This document shows, in pieces, positions 33,037-41,918 of a stretch of DNA of 64,000 nt. Position 1 is the stretch's first letter. Each line of letters starts with the position of its first letter. The translations under genes and the position numbers were made by a program. Below the pieces are notes generated by a model. It made no database searches. It was not told where the DNA came from and saw only the letters and a list, made by a program, of their open reading frames with translations. The DNA is from CF-39 sp035651155 (GTDB lineage: Bacteria > Chloroflexota > Limnocylindria > P2-11E), in assembly GCA_035651155.1 (NCBI GenBank), contig DASRGG010000031.1:62001-126000 (forward strand). Reading direction: 5' to 3'.

Positions 33037-33876
33037 TTGTACACGGAGCAGCGGTCCGCCCGCACCCTTCGGCGCAGCCTCTCCGCGTGGTACGCGCGCT
33101 CGGGCAGGGACCTGCCGTGGCGCCGGACGAGGGACCCCTACGCCATCCTCGTCGCGGAGGTCATGCTCCAGCAGACCCCGGTCGCGCGGGTGCTCCCGGC
33201 GTACGAGGCGTTCCTCCGGCGGTTCCCGACGCTGCGTTCGCTCGCGCGCGCACCGCTCGCCGACGTGCTGCGGCTCTGGAGCGGCCTCGGCTACAACCGC
33301 CGCGCTCGCGATCTCCAGCGGGTCGCCCGGGCCTGTGGGGACGGGCTGCCCGTCGACAGCGCCGCGCTCGTCGCGCTCCCCGGTATCGGCGCGTACACCG
33401 CCGGCGCGGTCGCGTGCTTCGCCGCCGGCGAGCGCACGCCCTTCGCCGACACGAACATCCGGCGCGTACTCGGCCGCATCGTCCTCGGACGGACCGCGAC
33501 CGAGCGCGAGGCCGTGGCCATCGACCGCGAGCTCCTTCCCCGCGATCCGCGGTCGTGGCATCACGCGCTGATGGATCTCGGCGCGACGGTCTGCGTCGCG
33601 AGAGCCCCGCGCTGCGATGCCTGTCCGGTCGCGGCGCTGTGCCGTTCCCGGGGACGCGCCGGCGCTCCGGAGCCGCGCCGCCAGGCGGCATTCGCCACGA
33701 GCACGCGACGGCTGCGCGGCCTCGCGATGCGGCGGCTCGTCGCCGCGCCGGGCGGCCTTTCCCGAGCGCGTCTCGAGCGCGCGCTCGCCGACGCGCGTGC
33801 CGCGAGCGTGATCGACGCGCTCGCCCGCGACGGCCTCATCCAGATCGCCTCCGGAAGGGTGCGCCTCCCGGCGTAG
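33037..33876 (+). CDS. mutY: A/G-specific adenine glycosylase, MutY without NUDIX-like domain
   Basis: 279 residues from TTG 33037. MutY removes adenine opposite 8-oxoguanine. The catalytic Glu lies in AEVMLQQTPVARV near residue 41, the helix-hairpin-helix is LPGIGAYTAGAV near 112-123, and the catalytic Asp is in FADTNIRRVLGR near 138. The iron-sulfur cluster has C-x6-C-x2-C-x5-C spacing near 186-203. The protein ends ~75 residues later, so the usual C-terminal domain that recognises 8-oxoguanine is missing or replaced by a short winged-helix-like tail. Its stop is directly adjacent to the convergent mug stop. Confidence 0.9.
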   Translation: MYTEQRSARTLRRSLSAWYARSGRDLPWRRTRDPYAILVAEVMLQQTPVARVLPAYEAFLRRFPTLRSLARAPLADVLRLWSGLGYNRRARDLQRVARACGDGLPVDSAALVALPGIGAYTAGAVACFAAGERTPFADTNIRRVLGRIVLGRTATEREAVAIDRELLPRDPRSWHHALMDLGATVCVARAPRCDACPVAALCRSRGRAGAPEPRRQAAFATSTRRLRGLAMRRLVAAPGGLSRARLERALADARAASVIDALARDGLIQIASGRVRLPA

Positions 33877-34521
33877 TCAGCGGCGCGTCGCCTCGCGGAG
33901 CGCGCGGAAGAGCCGCACCAGATCCGGCAGCTGATAGCTCGCCTGGAGCCCGCTCGGGTTCGGCAGCGCCCACACCATCGCGTCGCCGATGCGCTCGTCC
34001 TGCGGCCCGACCGCGACGCGCCGCTTCGCGAACGCCGTACGGTACGCGTCCATGCCGAGCACCGCGACGGCCCGCGGCCGCCAGCGCCGCACGGTGCGCA
34101 CGAGGCGGCGCGCGCCACGCGCGAGATCGTCGTCGTCCAGCTCGTCGGCGCGGGCGGTCGCGAAGTTCACCAGGTTCGTGATGCCGCAGCCGTAGCGGAG
34201 GAGCTCGCGCTCCTCGAAGGGCGAGAGCTCGCGCGGCGTGAATCCCGAAAGGTGGAGGACCTTCCAGAAGCGATTCCCCGGCCGGCCGAAGTGATGCCCG
34301 ATGGCCGCGGTGTACAGGCCGGGATTGATGCCGCAGAACAGCACGTCCAGATCCGGCGCGATGACGTCGCGCACGCCCTTGCCGTGCGCGGCCGCAAGGC
34401 GCTCGCGCGTCGGCCGCCAGGGCGCTTCCGGGCTCAGGCGGGATCCAGCCGCGGCGTCGTGTCGAGCGTCGCGAGCCGCGGCATCGAGAAGAGCGAGGAA
34501 TTCTTCGCGTACGTGCGCCAC
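33877..34521 (-). CDS. mug: G:T/U mismatch-specific DNA glycosylase (Mug family)
   Basis: 214 residues. A family 2 uracil-DNA glycosylase that removes uracil or thymine mispaired with guanine. The active-site motif is VLFCGINPGLYTA near 60-72 and the second motif is ALPNPSGLQASYQ near 183-195, both standard for Mug/TDG. GTG 34521 is used; ~40 residues precede the core. It is convergent with mutY with no spacing, so two base-excision glycosylases are neighbours. The upstream gene on this strand is an M16 peptidase 61 bases away. Confidence 0.92.
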   Translation of the reverse strand: MAHVREEFLALLDAAARDARHDAAAGSRLSPEAPWRPTRERLAAAHGKGVRDVIAPDLDVLFCGINPGLYTAAIGHHFGRPGNRFWKVLHLSGFTPRELSPFEERELLRYGCGITNLVNFATARADELDDDDLARGARRLVRTVRRWRPRAVAVLGMDAYRTAFAKRRVAVGPQDERIGDAMVWALPNPSGLQASYQLPDLVRLFRALREATRR

Positions 34522-34582
34522 AGCGCCGCGCTGACCTCGTCGACGAGCGCGGTCTCAGGCGCGGCGACCGGACGCACGCCGC

Positions 34583-35845
34583 TCACGCGAGCGGCTCCGG
34601 CAGCGGCGGGCCGGCGACGACCAGCGCGTAGCGGTCGGGCGGTATGCACGAGCGCGCGATCGCGACGACCTCGTCCTTCGTGACGGAACGGAGCGCCTTC
34701 GGGTAGCGCTCGAAATGATCGTCGCCGAGGCCGAAGAGCTCGGCCTCGAGGACCATCGATGCGACGCCTCCGGGGCTCTCGAGCGCGACGTCGAGCTCGC
34801 CGACGAGCTTGTCCTTCGCGAGCGCGAGATCGTCGTCGGCGACCTCGCCCACGGTGATCTTCCGCAGCTCGTCGAGGGCGACGTCGATGGCGCGCCGCAC
34901 GTTCTCCGGGTTCACGCCCATGCGGACGATCCAGGGCGACTGGCCACGGCTCGAGCCGATGCCGCTGAAGACGTAATACGCGAGCCCGAGCTGATCGCGG
35001 ATGACGTTGCCCGCGCGGCTCGCGAACGTGTCGGCCGCGTACACCATGTTCGTCACGCGCGCCGCGACGAAGCGCGGGTCGTCGCGCGGGATGCCCGGCC
35101 AGCCGATGAGGACGTCGCACTGCGTCTTGTCCGGAACGATCTCCGCACGCCGCACCGCCCGCGGGAGGGAGACCGCGCTTGTCGCGCGATCCGTGCGCGG
35201 CGCGCTCACGCGCCAGTCGCGCAGCGTCCGCGACGCCGCCTCGGCGACCGCGTCGGCGGTGGTCCCGCCCGCCACGACGAGCAGGGCTCCGTCCGGGCGG
35301 ATGGCGGTCGCGTGGTAGTCGCGGATCTCGTCGACGGTGGCCTCGCGCACCACGGCGGCGTCGCCGATGCCCGGCGAGTGGAACGGGTGGTCCCGCGGGT
35401 ACACGAGCTCCCGCCAGACCCGGTCGACCACGGCGCGGGTGTCCCGCTCGTCGCGCTCGAGCTGCGCCAGGGTCTGGCCGCGGACGAACTCGAGGTCGGC
35501 GGCCTCGAGCGCGGGGGTGCGCAGCGTCTCGGCCATGAGCTCGAGGAGCGCGGCGAGGTCGGTGCCGAGGCACTGCGCGCTGAACACCGCGGCGTGCGCC
35601 CCGATGTCGAGACGCGCGACCGCGCCGAGGGCGTCGATCGCGTCCGCCCAGGCCGCGGCGTCCCGTGTGGCGGTGCCGCGAAGCATCGTCTGCGCCGTGA
35701 GCCGCGCGACACCGGCATGGCCCGCGGGCTCGAACCACTGTCCCGCCTCGACGGCCAGGAGCACCGACGTCGATCGCAGCTCCGGGATCGCCGCGACGGC
35801 GATGCGCAGTCCGTTGTCGAGCCGACGGCGCTCGACGCGGATCAA
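34583..35845 (-). CDS. M16 family peptidase, probably non-catalytic subunit
   Basis: 420 residues from TTG 35845, which overlaps the upstream stop as TTGA. The fold is M16: an N-terminal strand RRLDNGLRIAVAAIPEL, then AGHAGVARLTAQTMLRG. At the place where the metal-binding HxxEH should be, this segment has no such motif, so the subunit is probably inactive. The C-terminal half has the typical R-x-x-x-Y pair as IRDQLGLAYYVFSG. It should form a heterodimer with the HxxEH subunit encoded just upstream. Confidence 0.9.
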   Translation of the reverse strand: MIRVERRRLDNGLRIAVAAIPELRSTSVLLAVEAGQWFEPAGHAGVARLTAQTMLRGTATRDAAAWADAIDALGAVARLDIGAHAAVFSAQCLGTDLAALLELMAETLRTPALEAADLEFVRGQTLAQLERDERDTRAVVDRVWRELVYPRDHPFHSPGIGDAAVVREATVDEIRDYHATAIRPDGALLVVAGGTTADAVAEAASRTLRDWRVSAPRTDRATSAVSLPRAVRRAEIVPDKTQCDVLIGWPGIPRDDPRFVAARVTNMVYAADTFASRAGNVIRDQLGLAYYVFSGIGSSRGQSPWIVRMGVNPENVRRAIDVALDELRKITVGEVADDDLALAKDKLVGELDVALESPGGVASMVLEAELFGLGDDHFERYPKALRSVTKDEVVAIARSCIPPDRYALVVAGPPLPEPLA

Positions 35846-37077
35846 TCGGCGGCCTCCGGCACGAACCAGCCGACGTTGCGGAAGCGCTCCACGAACACGG
35901 CCGCGGCCGCGTCGCGCACCTGCTCGCGCGTGACCGCGGCGAGCTTCTCGTACCACTCCGCGATCGACGACGCGGCGCCGGTCGAGAGCAGCCGGCCGCA
36001 GTGGAACGCGCGCCAGGTCACCGTGTCCGTCGCGAAGGCGTGCGACGCGAGGAGCTGACGGCTCACGCGCGCGAACTCCTCCTCGCTCAGGAGATCGCGC
36101 GAGATGCGGTCGAGCTCCTCGAGGAGCACCCGCTCGACCTCGGCGTGCGCGACCTCGGGGCGCAGCGTCGCGTCGAGCCAGAAGAGGAACGGATCCTTCA
36201 TGAGCTGGAAGGTCGCGTCGACGTCGGCGGCGAGGCCCTTCTCGACGAGCGCGCGATGCAGCCGCGACGACCGGCCGGACGCGCCGTCGCCGCCACCGGT
36301 GGTGCCGGCGAGCGCCACCGACAGCGCGGCGAGGGCCGGAGCGCGCGGGTCGCTCGCGCGCGGCGCCCGGAACGCGAGCATCACGATCGGGAGCGATCCG
36401 CCCGCGCGACGCACGACGATGCGCCGCTCCCCGTGCTGCGACGGCTCGGGCGCCTTCGGGGGCTCGCCGATGTCCTTCGAGGGCTCGACCTCCGCGAACG
36501 CACGCGCGGCCATGTCCGCGAGGCGGCCGGCATCGTCGTCGCCCGCCACAACGACGTACGCGTTGTTCGGCGCGTAGAAGCGGCGGTAGTGCCCGTACAG
36601 GCCGTCGCGCGGCATGAGCTTGATCTCGTCCTTGCTGCCGATGACGCCCTGCCCGTAGGGATGGCGGCTGAAGGCGACCGCCTGCAGCTCCTCACCCAGA
36701 AGGAAGGACGGGTCGTTCTCGAGGCCCTCACGCTCGCTCACGATCACGCTGCGCTCGGCCTCCGTCTCCTCGACCGAGATGAGCGCGTTCCGCATGCGAT
36801 CGGCCTCGAGCTCGAGCGCGGCCTCGTATCGCGCGCGCGGCAGCGTCTCGAAGTAGCAGGTGACGTCCTCGCTGGTGAAGGCGTTCCACTGGGCGCCGTA
36901 TCGCGCGAGCAGCCGGTCGAGGTCCCCCTTGGGATGCGACGTCGTCCCCTTGAAGAGCATGTGCTCGAGGAAGTGGCTCATGCCCGTCGTGCCCGGCACC
37001 TCGTTGCGCCCGCCCACGTGGTACCAGACCCAGAGCGATACGACGGGCGCGTGACGCGCTTCGAGCGCGTGGATCAC
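35842..37077 (-). CDS. M16 family zinc metallopeptidase, catalytic subunit
   Basis: 411 residues from GTG 37077. The inverted zinc motif HFLEHMLFKG is near residue 35, with the distal Glu region ETEAERSVIVSERE about 75 residues later, as in processing-peptidase-like enzymes. The sequence upstream of the GTG, VPLTRRLENGL, is a canonical M16 first strand, so translation probably begins earlier. The only candidate is ATC 37125, six bases after a -10-like TAGACT, which would make a leaderless mRNA. It pairs with the inactive subunit by TTGA overlap. Substrate unknown. Confidence 0.92.
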   Translation of the reverse strand: MIHALEARHAPVVSLWVWYHVGGRNEVPGTTGMSHFLEHMLFKGTTSHPKGDLDRLLARYGAQWNAFTSEDVTCYFETLPRARYEAALELEADRMRNALISVEETEAERSVIVSEREGLENDPSFLLGEELQAVAFSRHPYGQGVIGSKDEIKLMPRDGLYGHYRRFYAPNNAYVVVAGDDDAGRLADMAARAFAEVEPSKDIGEPPKAPEPSQHGERRIVVRRAGGSLPIVMLAFRAPRASDPRAPALAALSVALAGTTGGGDGASGRSSRLHRALVEKGLAADVDATFQLMKDPFLFWLDATLRPEVAHAEVERVLLEELDRISRDLLSEEEFARVSRQLLASHAFATDTVTWRAFHCGRLLSTGAASSIAEWYEKLAAVTREQVRDAAAAVFVERFRNVGWFVPEAAD

Positions 37078-37218
37078 GAGCCCGTTCTCGAGGCGACGGG
37101 TGAGAGGGACGTCTACGTAGGGGATGTGAAAAGTCTAGCCGTCAAGGGCTCGCCAGCCGGGTCGCCGCCCGCATGACCGGCGCCGGCCAACGACGGGGCC
37201 CGCCGGCCTCCCGCTCCC

Positions 37219-39327
37219 CTACTTCACCCCGAACTTCGCCGCGAGGGTCGAGCGGATCGCCACGCCCGCGACCTGCGACGCGTAGCTCCCGGGCGTCTCG
37301 TGGAACTGCTCGAACACCGCGGCGAACGCGACCGAGGGCGCGTCGAACGACGCGAATCCGATGAACCAGCCGTTCGGATCGCCCGACGGCGTCTCCGCCG
37401 TGCCCGACTTCCCGGCCACCGGAACGCCGAAGCCGAGGAACGGGAAGTACACGGTGCCGTCGCGGTCCGCTACGACGGCGCGCATGCAGTCGCGGATCAG
37501 CGAGAGCTCGGTGTTCGTCGCGTTCGCGTGCCCGGCCTGCGTCTTCTCGAGCTTCTTGACGGTCGTGCCGTTGCGGTCGCGGATCTCGGTCACGAGGCGC
37601 GGCTTCCACACGATGCCGTCGTTCGCGAGCGCGGCCGCGTAGTTCGCGACCTGCAGCGGCGTCGCGAGCAGGAAGCCCTGGCCGATGGCGAGGTTGGTGG
37701 CGTCGCCCGGATTCCACGACTGGTCGGCGGGGTTCTTGAAGTACTGCTTCTTCCAGTCGGGGCTCGGCACGATGCCCGCCGCCTCGAGGACGTAGTCGAT
37801 GTCGGTGGCCTTGCCCAGACCGAAGCTCTTGGCCTCGTTCGGGAGGATGTTCGGATCCTTGTCGTTGAGGCGCTTCCCGAGCTCGTAGAAGAACGAGTTG
37901 CACGAGCGCGCGATCGCGGTGCGCATGTCGATGAGGCCGAGGTCGCTCGTCTCGTGGTTCAGCTGGACCCAGCTCGGGCCGTATCCCGTCCAACGCGCCG
38001 GGCAATCGATCTTGTCGCCGAACTTGTACAGGCCCTCGCGAAGCGCGGCCGCCGCGGTGATCGGCTTGAAGGCCGAGCCGGTCGCGTACTGGCCGAACGT
38101 GGCGCGATTGAAGAGCGGCTTGTTCGCGTCGGCCGTGTACTTCGCGATCGCGGTCGTGTCGCCGCTGACGAACGCGTTCAGATCGAACGTCGGCCGGCTC
38201 GCGATCGCGAGGATCTCGCCGCTCCACGGATCCTCCGCCACGATCGCGCCCTTCCGGTCACCGAGCGCGGCCTCCGCGGCACGCTGCATCGCGACGTCGA
38301 GCGACAGGACCACGTCCTGCCCCGGCACCGCCGCCGTCTCCCCGAGCGTCTCGACCACGCTGCCGTTCGGCTCGACGATCGTGAGCCGCCAGCCGTAGCT
38401 GCCGCCGAGGATGTCGTCGAGGGTCGCCTCGAGGCCGCTGTCCGTCTTCCCGATGAGGTCGCCGGCCCGCACGCCGCGCGCGGTCCGCTTTTGCGCGTCG
38501 GCCTCGCTCGCCTCGGTGAGATAACCGAGCGTCTGCGACGCGAGCCCCGTCGGGTAGCTGCGCACGCGCGTCGCCTGCACCTGCACGCCTTCGATGACCG
38601 CAAGCTTCGCCCGCGCGCGGTCGAGGGCGCCGCCGGACAGCGTGCGGATCGGAACGAAGGTGTCGTTCGTGACCCACGGCTGCGCGAGCTTCGCCTTGAT
38701 CGCGTCCTCGGTCATCCCGAGCGCCGGAGCCAGGCTCGAGACCAGACCGGCCTGCGAGCGGACCTGTCCCGGCACGACGCCGACGACGCCGGCATCGGCG
38801 AACGTCGCGAGCTCGGTCCCGTCGCGCGCGAGGATCCGCCCGCGCGTCGTGTTGAGCCGCGTCATGCGCACCAGCCGGCCCGGCGTGAGGCTTGGGAGTA
38901 TCGCCTCGGGCGACCAGTCGATCTTCCAGACGCCCTTGTCCTTGGCGCCGGCGTACACGAGCGACAGGGTCGTGGTGCGGCGGATGTCCCCCACCCGCGT
39001 CGTGTGGAAGGTGATGTCGAGCGGGACCGTCGCACGGGCCGGATCGGGCGAGCCGCTCCGGAGCGGCCGCGACGAGGGACCCACCTTCACGTCGAGGGAG
39101 CGCAGGGTCATCTCCTCGGCGATGCGCGGGAGCCGATCGACGAATCCCTCCGTGCCGACGCGCGCCTTCGCGTCGTCGGTCAGCAGATCCCACATGTTCT
39201 GGTAGTCGGCCTTCTGCCAGGACTCGGCGTACGTCTTCGCGACGGCATCCGGCCGCGGCTGCGCGGGCTCGCAGGCGGCGAGGATCGAGGTGACGGCGAA
39301 GAGCAGCGCGGGACAGGCCTTCAGCAC
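37219..39327 (-). CDS. Penicillin-binding transpeptidase, MecA/PBP2-like lipoprotein
   Basis: 702 residues from GTG 39327. The N-terminus is a lipoprotein signal (VLKACPALLFAVT, then lipobox ILAAC near 19). An NTF2-like MecA-type domain (~25-140) and a PBP dimerisation domain (~150-340) precede the transpeptidase. The active-site serine is in TGSAFKPI near 417, the SxN motif is SCN near 475, and the KTG box reads KSGTAE near 639. It cross-links peptidoglycan outside the membrane; lipid anchoring instead of a membrane helix is unusual. The MecA domain is known from low-affinity PBPs, but resistance cannot be inferred. Confidence 0.92.
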   Translation of the reverse strand: MLKACPALLFAVTSILAACEPAQPRPDAVAKTYAESWQKADYQNMWDLLTDDAKARVGTEGFVDRLPRIAEEMTLRSLDVKVGPSSRPLRSGSPDPARATVPLDITFHTTRVGDIRRTTTLSLVYAGAKDKGVWKIDWSPEAILPSLTPGRLVRMTRLNTTRGRILARDGTELATFADAGVVGVVPGQVRSQAGLVSSLAPALGMTEDAIKAKLAQPWVTNDTFVPIRTLSGGALDRARAKLAVIEGVQVQATRVRSYPTGLASQTLGYLTEASEADAQKRTARGVRAGDLIGKTDSGLEATLDDILGGSYGWRLTIVEPNGSVVETLGETAAVPGQDVVLSLDVAMQRAAEAALGDRKGAIVAEDPWSGEILAIASRPTFDLNAFVSGDTTAIAKYTADANKPLFNRATFGQYATGSAFKPITAAAALREGLYKFGDKIDCPARWTGYGPSWVQLNHETSDLGLIDMRTAIARSCNSFFYELGKRLNDKDPNILPNEAKSFGLGKATDIDYVLEAAGIVPSPDWKKQYFKNPADQSWNPGDATNLAIGQGFLLATPLQVANYAAALANDGIVWKPRLVTEIRDRNGTTVKKLEKTQAGHANATNTELSLIRDCMRAVVADRDGTVYFPFLGFGVPVAGKSGTAETPSGDPNGWFIGFASFDAPSVAFAAVFEQFHETPGSYASQVAGVAIRSTLAAKFGVK

Positions 39328-39361
39328 AAGGTGTGAACGTCCCACGCAGAGCGGCGTTCCG

Positions 39362-40918
39362 CTAGTACCCCGCCGCGTGGCCCTCGCGGCGCGGGTCCGC
39401 GCCACCGGAGAACACCCCGTTCTCGTCGATCGCGATCGCCTGGGCCCCGCCGGTGACCTCGGCCCAGTCGCCGAGCAGCACGATGTCGTGGCCCTTCGAC
39501 TGAAGGCCCTTGCGGGTGGCCTCGGGAAAGCGCGCTTCGATCTTCAGGGCGCGGCCGGACTCGTGATACCAGCGCGGTTCCTCGATCGCGCGCTGCACGT
39601 CGAAGCCGTGGTCGATGAGGCCGACCGCGAGCTGGAAGTTCGTCTGGACCTGCGCGTGGCGGCCGGGCGTGCCGAACACGAACCGCGGCGTCGTGCCGTC
39701 GAGCGCGATCACGGTGTTCAGGGTGTGGATCGGACGCTTGCGGGGCGCGAGCGCGTTGGGCGACGCCGCATCGAGCGAGAACCCCACGAGCCGGTTGTTC
39801 AGCAGCACCCCCGTCCCCGGGACGACGCACGCGGATCCGAATTCGCTGAACACGCTCTCGATGAGCGATACGGCGTTCCCGTCGCGATCCACGACCGCGA
39901 GATAGGTGGTGTCGGCCGCCATGACGCCCGGGTCGGTGCGGTCGCTCGCGCGGCCCGGGATCGCGCGGCGACGCGCGGCCGCGAACGACGGTGCGAGCAG
40001 GCGGTCGACCGCGAACGGGACGACGCGCGGATCGCCGCTGAACGCGTCGCGGTCGGCGAACGCCATCTTCTTGATCTCGACCATCTGGTGCACGCACTCG
40101 GCGCTCCCCCACGGGAGCTGCGTCATGTCGAGGCCGTCCGCGATCGCGAGCTCCTCGAGGAGGATGTGGCCCTGCGACACCGGCGGCTGGCCGTACACCG
40201 TGAGGCCGCGATACGACACGCGGGCCGCCGGCGGCCGGTCCGTCGCGTGCTCGGCGAGGTCGTCCGGCGTGAGCACGCCACCGGCGCGCGCGATCCCCTC
40301 CGCGAGGCGCTGGGCGACCGTGCCGGTATAGAAGGTGGACGCTCCATCACGGGCGATCTCGCGCAGCGTCGCGGCGAGGTCGGGCTGCTGCAGGATCTCC
40401 CCCGCGCGCGGGAACCGCCCGCGCGGGCCGAAGACGCGCGCGGCCTCGGCGTCGAGCCGCGCACCGCTGTCGACGAACGCCTCCGCCAGGCCGTCGCTGA
40501 CCGGGAACCCCTCGTCGGCATACTGGATCGCCGCCGAGAGCACGCGGTCGAGACCGAGACGACCCTGATCGCGCAGGAGATCGCCCCACGCGGCGACGAC
40601 GCCGGGGACGGTCGCGATGAGGGCGCCCTCGCTCGGAAAACCGCCGGCGAATCGGTCCGGCACGATCGCGGCCGGCGCCGCGCCCGATCCGTTGTACGCG
40701 GTGACCTCGCGCGACGAGGCGTCGTAGACGAGCGCGAAGAGGTCGCCGCCGATCGCGGTGCGGTGCGGCTGGGTCACGGTGCAGACGGCCGCCGCGGCGA
40801 CGGCCGCGTCGACGGCACTGCCTCCGTCGCGCAGGACGGCGAGACCCGCCTCGGTCGCGAGGTGGTGATCGGTCGCGACGAGCCCGTTGACCGAGCGCAC
40901 CGTGGGTCGCGTGGTCAT
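39362..40918 (-). CDS. ggt: Gamma-glutamyltransferase family protein
   Basis: 518 residues. An N-terminal-nucleophile hydrolase that transfers or hydrolyses gamma-glutamyl groups. The self-cleavage site and nucleophile Thr lie in ADTTYLAVVD near residue 335. A GTGVLLNNRLVGF segment and FGTPGRHAQVQTNFQLA follow, the usual C-terminal landmarks. No signal peptide is seen, so it is probably cytoplasmic. It may take part in glutathione-like thiol or gamma-glutamyl peptide breakdown; the pxpABC genes for 5-oxoproline are in the same window. It lies 12 bases after marR. Confidence 0.92.
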   Translation of the reverse strand: MTTRPTVRSVNGLVATDHHLATEAGLAVLRDGGSAVDAAVAAAAVCTVTQPHRTAIGGDLFALVYDASSREVTAYNGSGAAPAAIVPDRFAGGFPSEGALIATVPGVVAAWGDLLRDQGRLGLDRVLSAAIQYADEGFPVSDGLAEAFVDSGARLDAEAARVFGPRGRFPRAGEILQQPDLAATLREIARDGASTFYTGTVAQRLAEGIARAGGVLTPDDLAEHATDRPPAARVSYRGLTVYGQPPVSQGHILLEELAIADGLDMTQLPWGSAECVHQMVEIKKMAFADRDAFSGDPRVVPFAVDRLLAPSFAAARRRAIPGRASDRTDPGVMAADTTYLAVVDRDGNAVSLIESVFSEFGSACVVPGTGVLLNNRLVGFSLDAASPNALAPRKRPIHTLNTVIALDGTTPRFVFGTPGRHAQVQTNFQLAVGLIDHGFDVQRAIEEPRWYHESGRALKIEARFPEATRKGLQSKGHDIVLLGDWAEVTGGAQAIAIDENGVFSGGADPRREGHAAGY

Positions 40919-40930
40919 CGGAGCCTGATG

Positions 40931-41395
40931 CTAGTCCGCCTTCTCGTCGGACCGGCGCCGCGTGGTGCTTCGTGTCGTGCCGATGTCGTAGAAGCCGAGG
41001 TATTCGCGGAGGCTCGGTCGCAGGTAGCGCAGATCGCCGCGCTCGTCCGCGCGCCGGAGCGCCGCCCCGATCTCCGCGACCGACGTGCGGAACGTCGCAC
41101 GGCCGCCCGGCGTGAGCGTCACACGGATCGCGCGCCGGTCCTCGCCCGGGGCCGTGCGCACGAGCCCTCGGTGCGCCAGCTTCCGCAACAGCTCGCTCGC
41201 GGTGGCCTGATCCATGAGCAGCTCGGCGCGCACGTCGGAGAGCGGAACCTCGCGACCCCCACGCGCCGCGACCGCGAGCAGGAAGCCCTGCTGCTGGGCG
41301 GTGAGACCGGCGCGCCGGGAGCCCTCGGCGATGGCGCGGTTCAGCAGCCGGAACGAGTGGCGGACACGTGCCAGCAGAGGGGTCGGGCTTCGCAT
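40931..41395 (-). CDS. MarR family transcriptional regulator
   Basis: 154 residues. The winged helix-turn-helix is in the middle: LSDVRAELLMDQATASELLR, the wing LVRTAPGEDRRAIRVTLT and a terminal dimerisation helix. It is followed by ggt and the transpeptidase gene on the same strand, which it probably controls together with itself. A palindrome about 45 bases upstream of its ATG is a probable operator. Confidence 0.92.
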   Translation of the reverse strand: MRSPTPLLARVRHSFRLLNRAIAEGSRRAGLTAQQQGFLLAVAARGGREVPLSDVRAELLMDQATASELLRKLAHRGLVRTAPGEDRRAIRVTLTPGGRATFRTSVAEIGAALRRADERGDLRYLRPSLREYLGFYDIGTTRSTTRRRSDEKAD

Positions 41396-41437
41396 GAGGG
41401 CACTACGCTACGACAGCGCGCCGGACCTTGACTTCAG

Positions 41438-41450
41438 TTCGTGTTACGAA
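41438..41450. promoter_or_regulatory. Palindromic operator upstream of marR
   Basis: TTCGT-GTT-ACGAA is a perfect inverted repeat of 5+5 bases with a 3-base spacer, inside an otherwise rather AT-rich promoter stretch. It lies about 45 bases ahead of the marR start on the minus strand. MarR proteins usually bind such short palindromes, so autoregulation is likely. Confidence 0.55.
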
Positions 41451-41485
41451 GTATTTTCGCGTCGCGCGTCCGGGTACTCCTCCCA

Positions 41486-41520
41486 GCGCCGCGGGCCCAG
41501 GTGGCGCGGGCCCGCGGCGC
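41486..41520 (-). terminator. Strong hairpin terminator at the end of the arginine operon
   Basis: A perfect 13-bp stem, GCGCCGCGGGCCC (41486-41498) with GGGCCCGCGGCGC (41508-41520), and a 9-base loop. It begins a few bases after the stop of the membrane protein gene and lies before the marR promoter. No clear T tract follows, as is common in very GC-rich genomes. Confidence 0.65.
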
Positions 41521-41525
41521 ACCCC

Positions 41526-41897
41526 TTACACGACGAGAGCGATGAGCAGGCGCGCGACGAGCGCGGCGACGGACGCGACGCCGATCCCAAGCCACACCGA
41601 CCCGCGCGGCTTCGGCACGAGCGGCGTGAGCGCGACCGCGAGCGCGAGCAGCGGCCAGTGCGGACCGCCGTTCGTCAGCAGCCCGCCGAAGAGCACGTAG
41701 CCGATCGCCGCCCAGGCCAGGAACGATGAGCCCTGGGCGAACACCACGATCGCGCACACGACGGCGGCGAGCGCCGATCCCCAGAGGATGAGATCGGCGG
41801 GCGTGAGCTCGAAGCGACCCGCGGTCTCCGCGTACGCCGCGACCCCCATCACGACGGCGTCGAATCCCGCGACAAGCGTGCGTCCCGTCCGTCCCAT
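41526..41897 (-). CDS. Small multi-pass membrane protein
   Basis: 123 residues with four to five hydrophobic segments (about 7-22, 32-52, 56-72, 78-92 and 100-121). No family recognised. It starts 21 bases after the acetyltransferase gene and ends just before the hairpin, so it is probably the last gene of the arginine operon. A transport-related role is possible but unsupported. Confidence 0.65.
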   Translation of the reverse strand: MGRTGRTLVAGFDAVVMGVAAYAETAGRFELTPADLILWGSALAAVVCAIVVFAQGSSFLAWAAIGYVLFGGLLTNGGPHWPLLALAVALTPLVPKPRGSVWLGIGVASVAALVARLLIALVV

Positions 41898-41918
41898 CGC
41901 GTAAGGGTAGGGTGCGCG

